Below are positions 42,288 through 51,353 of a stretch of DNA of 51,423 bases, piece by piece. The notes under the pieces were generated by a model that searched no databases, was not told the DNA's origin, and saw nothing but the letters and a program-made list of their open reading frames with translations. The DNA lies in contig WAJV01000086.1 of NCBI GenBank assembly GCA_015523725.1, forward strand, positions 1 through 51,423, in the 5' to 3' direction. Made by a program: the position numbers and the translations under genes. The stretch is from Candidatus Geothermarchaeota archaeon (lineage in GTDB: Archaea; Thermoproteota; Nitrososphaeria; Geothermarchaeales; JDFR-13). The first letter of the stretch is position 1, and each line of letters begins with the position of its first letter.

Positions 42288-42860
42288 TTATATATAATTT
42301 GATTCCCCCTCCTCCTTTCCCTCCTCTTTGAAGATTTCCTGTGCTTCCATTATTATAAACAATGTAAATATAATTATTATCGTTAGGTAATTATATGGAG
42401 GTTTAAAGATTCTTGTTATAATTCCAAGCTGGGGAATTATCATTATGACCTTTCCGACTACGTCATTCTCCCTAACTAAGAAGGGATCTGGCGCATAATT
42501 TGCATCTCCTTTGGTTCTGAAGGTCAGAGGGTTTGTTTTTACTATTTCTATTATTCTGTGGACTATGCAATGCCCTGATTCACATGATTGGTTGGGATAG
42601 TTGGGGTTTTTGAATACTATTATGTCCCCTACTTTTAGTGTATGCGGGTCGACTCCTTGTACAATTATTAAGTCGTTTATATTTATGGTTGGTCTCATAC
42701 TCCCTGATACGACAACCATTATTGGTGTGTCTGTGTTTAAGGCTAATTTTAGACCTCCCGTAAATATTATATATAATCCTATTACCAAGACTATTAGAAC
42801 CACTATTTCCTTTAATAATTTCTTATATCTCGTATCTTCTTCCGTCGTCTTTACCACCAT
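42288..42860 (-). CDS. Signal peptidase I, archaeal type
   Basis: Membrane protease removing signal peptides of secreted proteins. The catalytic Ser is in VSGSMRPTI and the catalytic His, replacing the bacterial Lys, in CIVHRIIEI. KGDANYAPDPF and VVGKVIMIIPQLG are the remaining SPase boxes. There is one N-terminal and one C-terminal membrane helix. The length of 190 fits. It is followed on the chromosome by two small membrane genes on the same strand. Confidence 0.95.
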   Translation of the reverse strand: MVVKTTEEDTRYKKLLKEIVVLIVLVIGLYIIFTGGLKLALNTDTPIMVVVSGSMRPTININDLIIVQGVDPHTLKVGDIIVFKNPNYPNQSCESGHCIVHRIIEIVKTNPLTFRTKGDANYAPDPFLVRENDVVGKVIMIIPQLGIITRIFKPPYNYLTIIIIFTLFIIMEAQEIFKEEGKEEGESNYI

Positions 42861-42866
42861 AATAAT

Positions 42867-42881
42867 TGATACTTAGTATCA
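42867..42881 (-). promoter_or_regulatory. Palindrome just upstream of signal peptidase
   Basis: TGATACT-T-AGTATCA has perfect seven-base arms around one base, 7-21 bp before the start codon. It could be an operator, or a small hairpin in the mRNA leader. Palindromes of this quality are few in the window. Confidence 0.35.
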
Positions 42882-42949
42882 GTATACCTCTATTTTGATT
42901 GATTATTATATTTATGTATTAATTTATGTAATTTGGTAACGTGAGTAAA

Positions 42950-43240
42950 TTAAATCATTGCTCTACTAGTCAATATAGTTATTATTAATAGGCCCCAACC
43001 AATTATTAAGATGATTTTTACCCACTTTTTAGCTGCTTCAATCATCTCCAGGATGAGGTATAATGCTGTGAGGCTTATTAGGAATGATATTGCCTCACCG
43101 TAAGTAGCTGCATAGTCTGGATGTCCTTTAAATAATGTGTTTTCTAGTAAGAATGCTATGGCATTGCGTAAGAAGTAATATATTGCATATAGAAAGTTTA
43201 CTATTTGTTCGGGAGATATTTGGGGGATTGGTAATGCCAT
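42950..43240 (-). CDS. Small membrane protein
   Basis: A 96-residue protein with three hydrophobic segments and the amphipathic start PIPQISPEQIVNFLYAIYYFL. The family is not recognised. The ATG at 43240 with GAGGTG six bases upstream is preferred over GTG 43249. It lies between the signal peptidase and a secreted-type protein, all on the minus strand. Confidence 0.65.
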   Translation of the reverse strand: MALPIPQISPEQIVNFLYAIYYFLRNAIAFLLENTLFKGHPDYAATYGEAISFLISLTALYLILEMIEAAKKWVKIILIIGWGLLIITILTSRAMI

Positions 43241-43358
43241 AATATACACCTCAATTTTATTGAATGAATTCTATCCAATAAATTAAGGATGTAGTAATAT
43301 TTAACTTAAATTAGTTGTCTACGTGGATATCTATTTTTAAGTTACATTTATTAGGAAT

Positions 43359-43874
43359 TTATCTTGGGAAGAATACCTTTATTATTAATGCTATTAAAGA
43401 GATTGTTGTGATTAATATACCTAAGTTCCTAATCCTATTTTCTGGTATAGATAATTTCTCTACATTTATTTTTATTATTAGAGTTATGGAGTGTAATGTG
43501 GGGTTCTTAATTTGTATTATATATATTCCGTCACGCCCAGCTTTTATTGTTATGTTTTGAGTATGGCTTACATTGGCTGGCCCCCATACTATTCTTTCAT
43601 TGGACCCTATGTTTGGGAATTCACCACTTACGTCTATTTTAGGTATTGAACTTATTACTACGATATCTGTGAAGCTCTCTGGCTCCATTACTGTTATGCT
43701 AAACTTTATTTCATCTCCTTTTTTCATGTGGTAGTTATATATTTTCATATAGTATTTATCCAGGGTTATTAATTCATTTTTTGAATATATCAGTCTAACT
43801 ATTTGGTTTGCGCCAATATATATTGAGGCGCCTAGAATCGCTATTATAAATATTAATAACGTGGTTTTGTTCAT
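43359..43874 (-). CDS. Membrane-anchored extracytoplasmic protein, unknown
   Basis: A 171-residue protein with an N-terminal hydrophobic anchor (LLIFIIAILGASIYI) and a C-terminal helix (LGILITTISLIALIIKVFF). Between them is a beta-rich domain of about 110 residues (GDEIKFSITVMEPESF, HTQNITIKAGRDGIYIIQI) reminiscent of GOLD- or Ig-like domains. It probably faces outside the cell. It lies 109 bp upstream of the 43240 membrane gene and may be transcribed with it. Confidence 0.65.
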   Translation of the reverse strand: MNKTTLLIFIIAILGASIYIGANQIVRLIYSKNELITLDKYYMKIYNYHMKKGDEIKFSITVMEPESFTDIVVISSIPKIDVSGEFPNIGSNERIVWGPANVSHTQNITIKAGRDGIYIIQIKNPTLHSITLIIKINVEKLSIPENRIRNLGILITTISLIALIIKVFFPR

Positions 43875-43983
43875 TCTGGGTCTAAGAGGTATATATTACT
43901 CCTTAAGACTTAAATTTAAATTTATGTTGTATTAACAGAAATAATTTTGTTTGGTAATGGTTTGGGGGGATGGTGGATAATTA

Positions 43984-45033
43984 ATGGGATTAGCTAAATA
44001 TGTATCATATAGAGTTGTGAATGCATTAATTATTTTGTTTTTCGTCCTATTAATAACTGCCTTCCTGATGAATAAATATATGGAAGATACTATCAAGACT
44101 GATATCGAGAATCGGATTCAACAGGAGGTTTATAGAAATCCCAAATATGCTAGGTTATCAACGGAGCAAAAGGAGCAAATAGCCGCTCAGAAAAGAGCTT
44201 TTTATTATGCTAAATATGGTCTTGACCAACCATATATTATTAGGGTTCTTTATCGTGCTTACGATGCGATGACCTTTAACTTTGGTAAGGCTGTGACTCT
44301 GAGGAGTTCATCTGGTTCATCTTATGTTACTGATATCATTTTGGAGGCTTTGCCTAGGACTATATTGTTGTTTACGACCGCCACTATAATAAACATTATT
44401 CTTGGGATTTTCTTGGGGATGAAAGCAGCTTCAAATATTGGTTCTTTGTTGGATAGAAGTATATCTACATTTGCGATGTTTACATATAGTCTTCCGATGT
44501 GGTGGACCGGTATATTATTTATATTACTGTTTTCTTATATGCTAAATCTATTTCCAAGTGGGGGAATGATAAGTGTTCCTCCGCCATCCGGAATTATGCA
44601 TTATGTAGATATTCTTTGGCATATGGCTTTACCCTTAATCACCATAGTGTTCGTTAGTTTTGGCGGATGGGCTTATATGACCCGGAGTATCGTTACAAAT
44701 GTCTTAACTGAGGATTTTGTGATTACGGCTAAGGCTAAAGGTGTTCCTGAGAGGAAGATTCTATATGGGCATGTATTGAGGACTGCCAGCCCGCCTATTG
44801 TTACGTCTATAGTATTATCTATATTGGGTTCCCTTAGTGGAGCTATTATTACTGAGGCCGTCTTCTCATGGCCTGGTATTGGCCGACTCTATTGGATGGC
44901 TATTAGTAGTGGTGATATGCCAGTCGTCCTGGGCTTAGTATATATTACGACGTTTTTGTATGTATTTGCTGTGCTTATATTAGATTTGGTATATGGTTTG
45001 TTGGATCCGAGGGTTAAGGTCGGTACAGTGTAG
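43984..45033 (+). CDS. Peptide ABC transporter permease, DppB-like
   Basis: Inner membrane permease of a Dpp/Opp-type importer. Six helices, with a long extracytoplasmic loop after the first (to about residue 105), and the EAA-like region AKAKGVPERKILYGHVLRTASPP near residue 250. The ending EAVFSWPGIGRLYWMA is typical. The ribosome site GGTGG is part of a four-codon ATG...TAA frame that overlaps the start, most likely fortuitous. It is the first gene of a five-gene cluster with promoter-like TTAAATTTAAATTT upstream. Confidence 0.93.
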   Translation: MGLAKYVSYRVVNALIILFFVLLITAFLMNKYMEDTIKTDIENRIQQEVYRNPKYARLSTEQKEQIAAQKRAFYYAKYGLDQPYIIRVLYRAYDAMTFNFGKAVTLRSSSGSSYVTDIILEALPRTILLFTTATIINIILGIFLGMKAASNIGSLLDRSISTFAMFTYSLPMWWTGILFILLFSYMLNLFPSGGMISVPPPSGIMHYVDILWHMALPLITIVFVSFGGWAYMTRSIVTNVLTEDFVITAKAKGVPERKILYGHVLRTASPPIVTSIVLSILGSLSGAIITEAVFSWPGIGRLYWMAISSGDMPVVLGLVYITTFLYVFAVLILDLVYGLLDPRVKVGTV

Positions 45034-45057
45034 CTTGTTTAGGAGGTCTGTTTGGGG

Positions 45058-46467
45058 ATGTATGTTCTTGGATGGAGAGGGGTTATTAGAGAGTTCTTTA
45101 GGTATAAGAGTGGAGTGGTAGGATTTGCTTTGCTTATGTTTTTAGTTGGTTTAGCAATATTTGCTCCGCTTCTGGCTCCTGAACCAATATTCTATAACTG
45201 GTATGTTCCTACTTATTGGTCGCAGCAGACTTTGCCTAAAGCTGCTCCCCCTGAGTGGATTAATTCATTTTCTGATAAAAAATTTGCTGTTAGGCAGGTT
45301 CTTGACCCCATTAATTCTTATGAGTCTCCCTCGGCCTATAACTTCACATTTATCTATAATTATCAGTATGATATACCTACTTATGATATTTACTTTGAGA
45401 TAGATAGTTCTATTGCTAATAATAGTAAAATGCTTATGTTGGTGGATTTGATTAGACCCGATGGTAATAAAATTGTTAGGTTGATTGACTTAAAGATTGA
45501 TCAGCCGTTTGTAAGGATATCTTTGAGGAGTCTTGAGGAAAGCATAAGAAAGATCTTTGGTTTCGGATTAGCATATGAGTCCGAGGAAACTAGGAAGAAT
45601 ATTACTGAGCGTGGCTTACTCAAGGTGCTTAACCCGATGAACGTTATATTTAGTTCCACAGGTGAGGGCATTGTATTCGGGAAGACGAAACCCCTCAAAG
45701 GTCGTTACCAATTTAATGTAGTGATATTTAAAATAAATCCATCTAATAAAGTTAATCAAATCAAAATGATCGTAACTGGTAGCGTATATGGATTGCTTGG
45801 TACTGATGCATTGGGTAGAGACCTATTTGGTGGAGTTGTCTGGGGATCTAGGATAGCCCTTATAATAGGGCTGGGTGTAGCTATATTAAGTACGTTAATC
45901 GGCGTAGTCTATGGAACTATTAGTGCTTATGTAGGTGGCTGGGTTGATGAGGCTCTTCAGAGGATCCAAGAATTCGTTATATCTATTCCTGTCTTACCTA
46001 TATTGCTGATTATGGCTTATGTCCTCTCTCCCACTGTATGGAACTTAATATTTTTATTGGTTATCTTCTCTTGGCCTGGTCCTGTTAAAACGATTAGGAG
46101 TATGGCGCTACAGATTAGAGAGCAACTATATGTATTAAGCGCTAAAGCTATTGGGCTATCTACTTGGAGAGTTATAACTAGGTATATTTTGCCACAAATC
46201 TTACCATATACTTTTGCATTAGTGGCTTTCTCTGTTCCTGGTGCCATACTGACTGAGGCTGGTGTTAGTTTTCTGTTAGGTAGTCAAGGTACTTTGGAGG
46301 TTACTTGGGGGAGGATTCTTAATGATGCTGAGAAGTACTCGGCTGTGTTGACTGGTATGTGGTGGTGGGTTATTCCGCCTGGTCTGATGATTGCTTTAGC
46401 TGGGTTGGCTTTTGTGTTGGTTGGTAATGCATTGGATAGGGTTCTTAATCCTAGATTAATTAGGTAG
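45058..46467 (+). CDS. Peptide ABC transporter permease, DppC-like, with large outer domain
   Basis: Second permease. The GTDALGRDLFGGVVWGSR motif and the EAA loop AKAIGLSTWRVITRYILPQ are standard DppC features. At about 470 residues it is some 170 longer than usual: an insert of roughly 190 residues between the first and second helices (PEPIFYNWYVPTYWSQQ to about 235) lies outside the membrane. The ORF track starts at TTG 45052, four bases after AGGAGGT; the ATG at 45058 is an equally possible start. It follows dppB by about 20 bp. Confidence 0.92.
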   Translation: MYVLGWRGVIREFFRYKSGVVGFALLMFLVGLAIFAPLLAPEPIFYNWYVPTYWSQQTLPKAAPPEWINSFSDKKFAVRQVLDPINSYESPSAYNFTFIYNYQYDIPTYDIYFEIDSSIANNSKMLMLVDLIRPDGNKIVRLIDLKIDQPFVRISLRSLEESIRKIFGFGLAYESEETRKNITERGLLKVLNPMNVIFSSTGEGIVFGKTKPLKGRYQFNVVIFKINPSNKVNQIKMIVTGSVYGLLGTDALGRDLFGGVVWGSRIALIIGLGVAILSTLIGVVYGTISAYVGGWVDEALQRIQEFVISIPVLPILLIMAYVLSPTVWNLIFLLVIFSWPGPVKTIRSMALQIREQLYVLSAKAIGLSTWRVITRYILPQILPYTFALVAFSVPGAILTEAGVSFLLGSQGTLEVTWGRILNDAEKYSAVLTGMWWWVIPPGLMIALAGLAFVLVGNALDRVLNPRLIR

Positions 46468-46484
46468 GTCTTGGTGATACATGT

Positions 46485-47438
46485 ATGGAGACTATTTTAA
46501 AAGTTGAGGGATTAAAAACGTATTATTTTACGAGTACAGGAGTTGTGAAGGCTGTAGATGGCGTTAATTTTACGATGCAGAGGGGAGAATCTTTAGGGAT
46601 AGCTGGGGAATCGGGATGTGGTAAGTCTACATTGGCTTATAGTTTAATGAATTTGGTTCCGCCTCCTGGTAAAATAGTCGATGGTTCAATTATTTTGGAT
46701 GGGATGGATATAGCAAAGATGGATGAGGATTCTTTGAGGAATGAAGTAAGGTGGAAGAAGGTTGCAATGGTTTTTCAGGGTGCGATGAATGCTCTTACAC
46801 CAGTATATAAAATTGGTAAGCAGTTGGCTGAACCCTTGGTTATACATGGAAATATCTCTGAGGATGAGGCCATTGAGAAGGCTAAGGAGATATTGCCTAA
46901 GGTTGGTCTGGATCCAAATATAATTAATAGGTATCCTCATGAATTGAGTGGAGGTATGAAGCAAAGGGTTATGATTGCTATGGCTCTCATAATGAATCCA
47001 GATATTGTTATAGCTGATGAGCCTACTACTGCTTTGGACGTAATTGTTCAGGCTCAGATTCTTAATTTGCTTAAGAAGTTGAAGTGGGAGATGGGTATTA
47101 ATCTAATCTTGATATCCCACGATTTAAGTATTATGGCTGAAGTGGTTGACAGATTGATTATAATGTATGCTGGGAAGATCGTTGAGATAGGGAATAGTGA
47201 GGATGTTTTTGGAAAGCCTAATCATCCATATACACAAGGTCTATTGAATTCTATACCTAAACTTGGGACGCATGAATTAAATTATATTCCTGGTCTTCCA
47301 CCTGATTTAAGGAATCCACCAAAGGGCTGTAGGTTTGCAGATAGGTGTCCATATGTTATGGATATTTGTAGGAGAGAAGAGCCCCCTATGTTTGAGGTGG
47401 GGAATGGCCATTATTCATACTGTTGGTTGAATAGGTGA
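46485..47438 (+). CDS. Peptide ABC transporter ATPase, DppD-like
   Basis: ATP-binding subunit. Walker A GESGCGKST, Q-loop VFQGAMNAL, signature LSGGMKQR, Walker B VIADEPTTALD and H-loop ISHDLS are intact. The C-terminal oligopeptide extension GLPPDLRNPPKGCRFADRCP, with an Fe-S or zinc-binding Cys cluster, is present. GGTGAT stands six bases before the ATG. It overlaps the ORF of the next subunit gene. Confidence 0.95.
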   Translation: METILKVEGLKTYYFTSTGVVKAVDGVNFTMQRGESLGIAGESGCGKSTLAYSLMNLVPPPGKIVDGSIILDGMDIAKMDEDSLRNEVRWKKVAMVFQGAMNALTPVYKIGKQLAEPLVIHGNISEDEAIEKAKEILPKVGLDPNIINRYPHELSGGMKQRVMIAMALIMNPDIVIADEPTTALDVIVQAQILNLLKKLKWEMGINLILISHDLSIMAEVVDRLIIMYAGKIVEIGNSEDVFGKPNHPYTQGLLNSIPKLGTHELNYIPGLPPDLRNPPKGCRFADRCPYVMDICRREEPPMFEVGNGHYSYCWLNR

Positions 47439-47443
47439 AGTTA

Positions 47444-48559
47444 ATGGGAAGTGTGGTCGATGTAACTGAGGGCATGTTTTTTCCTGATGAAAAGAATGTT
47501 ATGGTTGTTAGGGATTTGAGTAAATATTTTCCAGTTCGCCGTGGCTTAAGCGATGTTATTCTCCGTAGGCCAGCTAGGTTTGTCAGGGCAGTTGATCACA
47601 TTGACCTCGATATTCCTGAGGGTAAGATTCTTTCATTAGTCGGTGAATCCGGTTGTGGTAAGACTACAACTGGTATGACCTTAATTAGGTTATATGATCC
47701 AACTAGTGGAAGTATATTTTTTGAGCCCAAGGAAGAGACGTTGGATAAATTGAAGAGAGAGGTTGGCAACTTAGATATATACAATGGATATATTGATATA
47801 GCCAAGTTACCAGCTAAATACGTTAAGTTTTTAAGAACCGACATGCAGATAATTTTCCAAGACCCTTATTCTTCTTTAAACCCGACTTATAGGATATATG
47901 ATATTTTGGAAGAACCGTTGAAAGTTCATGGTATAGGGGAGTCTGAGGATGAGAGGAGGGATATGGTTTTAAAAGCCCTTGAGGAGGTTAAGCTAGTCCC
48001 CGCGGAGGACATCGCCGCTAGATTCCCGCACATGTTGTCTGGAGGGCAAAGACAGAGGGTGGCTATTGCAAGGGCGCTACTATTGAACCCTAAGTTTATT
48101 GTTGCTGATGAGCCTATAGCTATGATTGATGTATCATTGAGGGCGGAGATATTATTATCACTTATGGAGTTGAGAGATAAGCATAAAATAACAATTCTAT
48201 TTATTACCCATGACCTAACGATTGCTAACAATATTAGTGATTATATTGCAGTAATGTATTTGGGTAAGATTGTTGAGATAGGGACTCCGGATGAGATTGT
48301 TAATAATCCTCTCCACCCATATACAAAAGCTCTTATAAAGGCTATACCCATTCCTGACCCGAGTATGAGGAATAAATTAAAGGATATTTGGATTAAGGGT
48401 GAGGTACCTAGTGCAGTTAATATACCGAGTGGCTGCCGTTTCCATCCTCGATGCATGGATTATGAGTTTCATCCAGAGATACAGGAGAGGTGTAGAAATG
48501 AGGAGCCTAAGCTTATAGAGGTTGAGAAAGGCCATTATGCTGCTTGTTGGCTGTATTGA
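47444..48559 (+). CDS. Peptide ABC transporter ATPase, DppF-like
   Basis: Second ATP-binding subunit. Walker A GESGCGKTT, Q-loop IFQDPYSSLNP, signature LSGGQRQR, Walker B IVADEPIAMID and ITHDL are present, with the C-terminal PSGCRFHPRCMDYEFHPEIQ cysteine region. An extra segment of about 40 residues (EPKEETLDKLKREVGNLDIY) separates Walker A and the Q-loop, as in some archaeal homologues. The ATG at 47444, five bases after AGGTGA, is preferred to GTG 47435. Confidence 0.94.
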   Translation: MGSVVDVTEGMFFPDEKNVMVVRDLSKYFPVRRGLSDVILRRPARFVRAVDHIDLDIPEGKILSLVGESGCGKTTTGMTLIRLYDPTSGSIFFEPKEETLDKLKREVGNLDIYNGYIDIAKLPAKYVKFLRTDMQIIFQDPYSSLNPTYRIYDILEEPLKVHGIGESEDERRDMVLKALEEVKLVPAEDIAARFPHMLSGGQRQRVAIARALLLNPKFIVADEPIAMIDVSLRAEILLSLMELRDKHKITILFITHDLTIANNISDYIAVMYLGKIVEIGTPDEIVNNPLHPYTKALIKAIPIPDPSMRNKLKDIWIKGEVPSAVNIPSGCRFHPRCMDYEFHPEIQERCRNEEPKLIEVEKGHYAACWLY

Positions 48560-48616
48560 TTTAAACATTTTACAAAGAAATAGGATATTTTATTGTCTTT
48601 AGAATAATAAATAACT

Positions 48617-48627
48617 CTTAAATATAT
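48617..48627 (+). promoter_or_regulatory. TATA box before the substrate-binding gene
   Basis: CTTAAATATAT lies 35-45 bp before the TTG start, leaving a leader that includes GAGGTG. The binding protein gene therefore probably has its own promoter besides the operon transcript, consistent with a need for excess binding protein. Confidence 0.5.
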
Positions 48628-48661
48628 GTTGAATTGATTAATTTAATTTGAGGTGTAAATC

Positions 48662-50278
48662 TTGAGATATAGAGCTAGTGCTCTCTTGATTATATTTCTG
48701 TTTGTTCTAGGTCTCTTCCCGTTGATGACAGCATATACCACCGCACAAGGAGTTCAAAACGGGCCGCCTACTGATAAGATATATGTTGATGTACGTTTGT
48801 CGCAAGAAGTAGGTATAGGAGATGTAGCTGCAGGAAGAACGGATCTTTTCTTATGGGGCGTTTCTCCAGCTGTTCTCCAAAGACTCCCAGAACAAGTAAA
48901 GGATAATATAAAATTGGCAGAATCCAGAGCCGGATTCTGGTCTCTTATTTTTAATCCAGTACAAACCGAGGATCTAGGACCAGGTGTTGTCAATACTACA
49001 GGAGGCGAAGTCCACTTTAATCCATTCGCGATCAGGAAAGTAAGATTTGCCATGAATTATCTAGTGAATAGAAAATATTTAATTGATGAGATATTGCTAG
49101 GTGGAGGAGAACCAATGTATTCTCCTATCCTACCCGGTAATCCTATGCTTGATATGATTCAGGATATCATCCAAAAATATCATCTAACGCCTGAGGGTGA
49201 TAAAGAGTTAGCGAAAAATATGATAGACCAGGCCTTGACTCAAGTAGCAAATGAATTGGCAAACTATGGATATTCACTAACCAAACAGTCTGCCCCAGAT
49301 TCACCTGCAGGTTATTGGTGGACTTTTAGCGGCCCCGGTGTTCCTGGTGGCTCAGAAGTTGTTACTGTTAACTTTGTTATAAGGATTGAAGACGAAAGGC
49401 ATGAAGAGGGACTGGCCATAGCTAATTGGATAGAAGAAACAGGTATTAAAGTAAATAGATTGGAATGGGATAGAAGAAAAGCAATAAGGACTGTTTATGT
49501 ATCGGATCCTCATGATTTTGTTTGGAGCATTTATACTGAAGGATGGATATCAATGAGTGATTTCCCATATGTCGAAGGGGACTTTAGCTTCTTCTATTCA
49601 CCTCTAAGTGGCTTTGTTCCAGCCTATCCAATAGAGCCATGGTTAGTATATAGAAATGCTACTATTGAACATCTTGGAAATATGATTGATACCGGTGCTA
49701 TTGCTAATCCAGATCAATATAAACAAGTTATAAGGCAAATATATGAACTAGGTCTCCAAGAGAGTGTTAGAGTATTCGTCTTGACTCAAATAGAATATTG
49801 GGCCTATAATCCAAGGGTAAGTAATTTAGTGACAGGTTTTGTTACTGGTCCAGCTAATATATGGCCATATAGAACCATGAGCACTCCAGATGGTATAGTA
49901 AAGCTAACTGAATTCTCTGCTTCTGGAGCGCTGTTCCTCACAGTGTGGAATCCAGTCCTCGGATTCACTGGTTATTATGCTGATATAATCAGGATGGCTA
50001 TTAGAGACTATGGAGACTTCCCCGACCCAGCTACAGGGGAACCAATCCCCATCAGGAGTACATGGAAAGTCGAGAAGAACTTTGAAGTTAATGAGACCAG
50101 CTTAGAACTGATTCCAAAATTAGATGTACCATCAGATGCAATGGTGTTCGATCCAGTTTCCGAGAAATGGGTTACTGTAGGGCCTGGAAAGAAGTCAATT
50201 GTTGCTGTGACTTATAACTTCAAATTTAGTAACTGGCATAGTGGTGTATGGAAACTATTATCATCCATACTCAGATAA
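48662..50278 (+). CDS. Peptide ABC transporter substrate-binding protein, N-terminal part (frameshifted)
   Basis: An SBP family 5 lipoprotein-like binding protein. The first 30 residues are a signal peptide (LLIIFLFVLGLFPLMTAY). FAIRKVRFAMNYLVNRKYL and EVVTVNFVIRIEDERHEEG are family features. The frame stops just after VTYNFKFSNWHSGVW, the conserved WHxG region, while the next frame continues the fold from YGNYYHPYS. The gene is thus split by a +1 shift between about 50230 and 50278. The start is TTG with GAGGTG upstream. A- and C-ending codons (AGA, CCA) are commoner here than in neighbouring genes. Confidence 0.88.
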   Translation: MRYRASALLIIFLFVLGLFPLMTAYTTAQGVQNGPPTDKIYVDVRLSQEVGIGDVAAGRTDLFLWGVSPAVLQRLPEQVKDNIKLAESRAGFWSLIFNPVQTEDLGPGVVNTTGGEVHFNPFAIRKVRFAMNYLVNRKYLIDEILLGGGEPMYSPILPGNPMLDMIQDIIQKYHLTPEGDKELAKNMIDQALTQVANELANYGYSLTKQSAPDSPAGYWWTFSGPGVPGGSEVVTVNFVIRIEDERHEEGLAIANWIEETGIKVNRLEWDRRKAIRTVYVSDPHDFVWSIYTEGWISMSDFPYVEGDFSFFYSPLSGFVPAYPIEPWLVYRNATIEHLGNMIDTGAIANPDQYKQVIRQIYELGLQESVRVFVLTQIEYWAYNPRVSNLVTGFVTGPANIWPYRTMSTPDGIVKLTEFSASGALFLTVWNPVLGFTGYYADIIRMAIRDYGDFPDPATGEPIPIRSTWKVEKNFEVNETSLELIPKLDVPSDAMVFDPVSEKWVTVGPGKKSIVAVTYNFKFSNWHSGVWKLLSSILR

Positions 50279-51353
50279 TGTAATAGCGGACTATTTCCAG
50301 TTATTCCCAGACTTGCCGTGGGAAGTTTGGGCAGCTATGGAATATGTAGTGATTGAGGGAGGTCCTAAAACTGGTACTACTTATTACTGGGAAACAATTG
50401 AGGGGGCTGAGGGTCTAGACTTGATTACGCCCAGTCATACTAAAGATATGGTTGCTGCTTTAAGAGATTTAATGAACAATGGCTGGGTTGTGACAGCAGG
50501 TAACAATACGGTTAGAAACGTAACTGCTCCATATATACCTCCATACGCCGCTCCTTGGATTACTGAAGATGAGGCAGTGACTCGATACGAGGCTGCAATA
50601 GACTTTGGAACACGATTTAACCACATGTATATCAGCAATGGACCTTTTGTGTTGAAGCAGTATAAGCCTGAGGAGAGGTTCTTGGAATTAGATGCGTACA
50701 GGGATCCAACCTATCCATTCGGTAAGACTTATTGGCAAGGCAAATTAGTGGTGGCATCCTTAAGGATTGATAATATTGTTTTGCCTGCGGAGAGGGAGCA
50801 AGGTCAGTCATTTGCGGTTGACGTATTTGTTAGCTACACTGAGACCTATCCTGAGGTAATTGATCAGCCTGCCACTAAGGGTGTTGTAACTGTACAGCTG
50901 GTCTCAGCAGGAGGGGAAACCCTTTACAAAGCGAAGGCAGATTTGGTTGCTCCTGGACAGTTCAGGGTCGTTATACCAGATTATGTGACACTAGACTTGG
51001 AGCCTGGTACCTATACTATTAAGGTTTCCGCATCAGTTGGTGGACTATGGGGTACAGTTGGTGAAGCATCAATAGTCATTAAGGAAAGTACTTCAAGTAA
51101 ACTTGTTAAGCAGTTAGCTGACTTTAGCGAGAGTGTAGCCAGTGCATTTAACCAGCTGAGTAACTCCATTAATAGTCTGTCGAGTTCAGTTAATCAATTA
51201 AGTTCCAGTGTATCAGGATTACAATCTACAACGGAGGCTATAGAGGAGAATACAAAGGGATTATCTGGACAGTTGAGTACATTAACCATGATGGTGGCCG
51301 TAACTATAATCCTAGCATTGATAGCTATTGTTGTGCCTTTCGTCAAGAAGTAG
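50241..51353 (+). CDS. Peptide ABC transporter substrate-binding protein, C-terminal part (frameshifted)
   Basis: Continues the binding protein in the +1 frame: YGNYYHPYSDNVIADYFQLFP, then the C-terminal lobe (NGPFVLKQYKPEERFLELDAYRDP). A beta domain to about residue 285, a Ser/Asn-rich coiled-coil stalk (VASAFNQLSNSINSLSSSV) and a single membrane anchor (MMVAVTIILALIAIVVPFV) follow. The stalk and anchor are usual for archaeal surface-bound binding proteins. The GTG at 50241 is only where the open frame begins and is unlikely to be a true start. With the first part the protein would be near 895 residues. Confidence 0.85.
   Translation: MVYGNYYHPYSDNVIADYFQLFPDLPWEVWAAMEYVVIEGGPKTGTTYYWETIEGAEGLDLITPSHTKDMVAALRDLMNNGWVVTAGNNTVRNVTAPYIPPYAAPWITEDEAVTRYEAAIDFGTRFNHMYISNGPFVLKQYKPEERFLELDAYRDPTYPFGKTYWQGKLVVASLRIDNIVLPAEREQGQSFAVDVFVSYTETYPEVIDQPATKGVVTVQLVSAGGETLYKAKADLVAPGQFRVVIPDYVTLDLEPGTYTIKVSASVGGLWGTVGEASIVIKESTSSKLVKQLADFSESVASAFNQLSNSINSLSSSVNQLSSSVSGLQSTTEAIEENTKGLSGQLSTLTMMVAVTIILALIAIVVPFVKK

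Noticed and set aside
43970-43984. Four-codon upstream frame ATG GTG GAT AAT TAA before dppB
   Set aside because: Its GGTGG is simply the Shine-Dalgarno sequence of dppB; too short to claim as a leader peptide.
51105-51270. Repetitive Ser/Asn-rich DNA near the end of the binding protein
   Set aside because: Degenerate coding repeats of a coiled-coil stalk, not a DNA repeat element.
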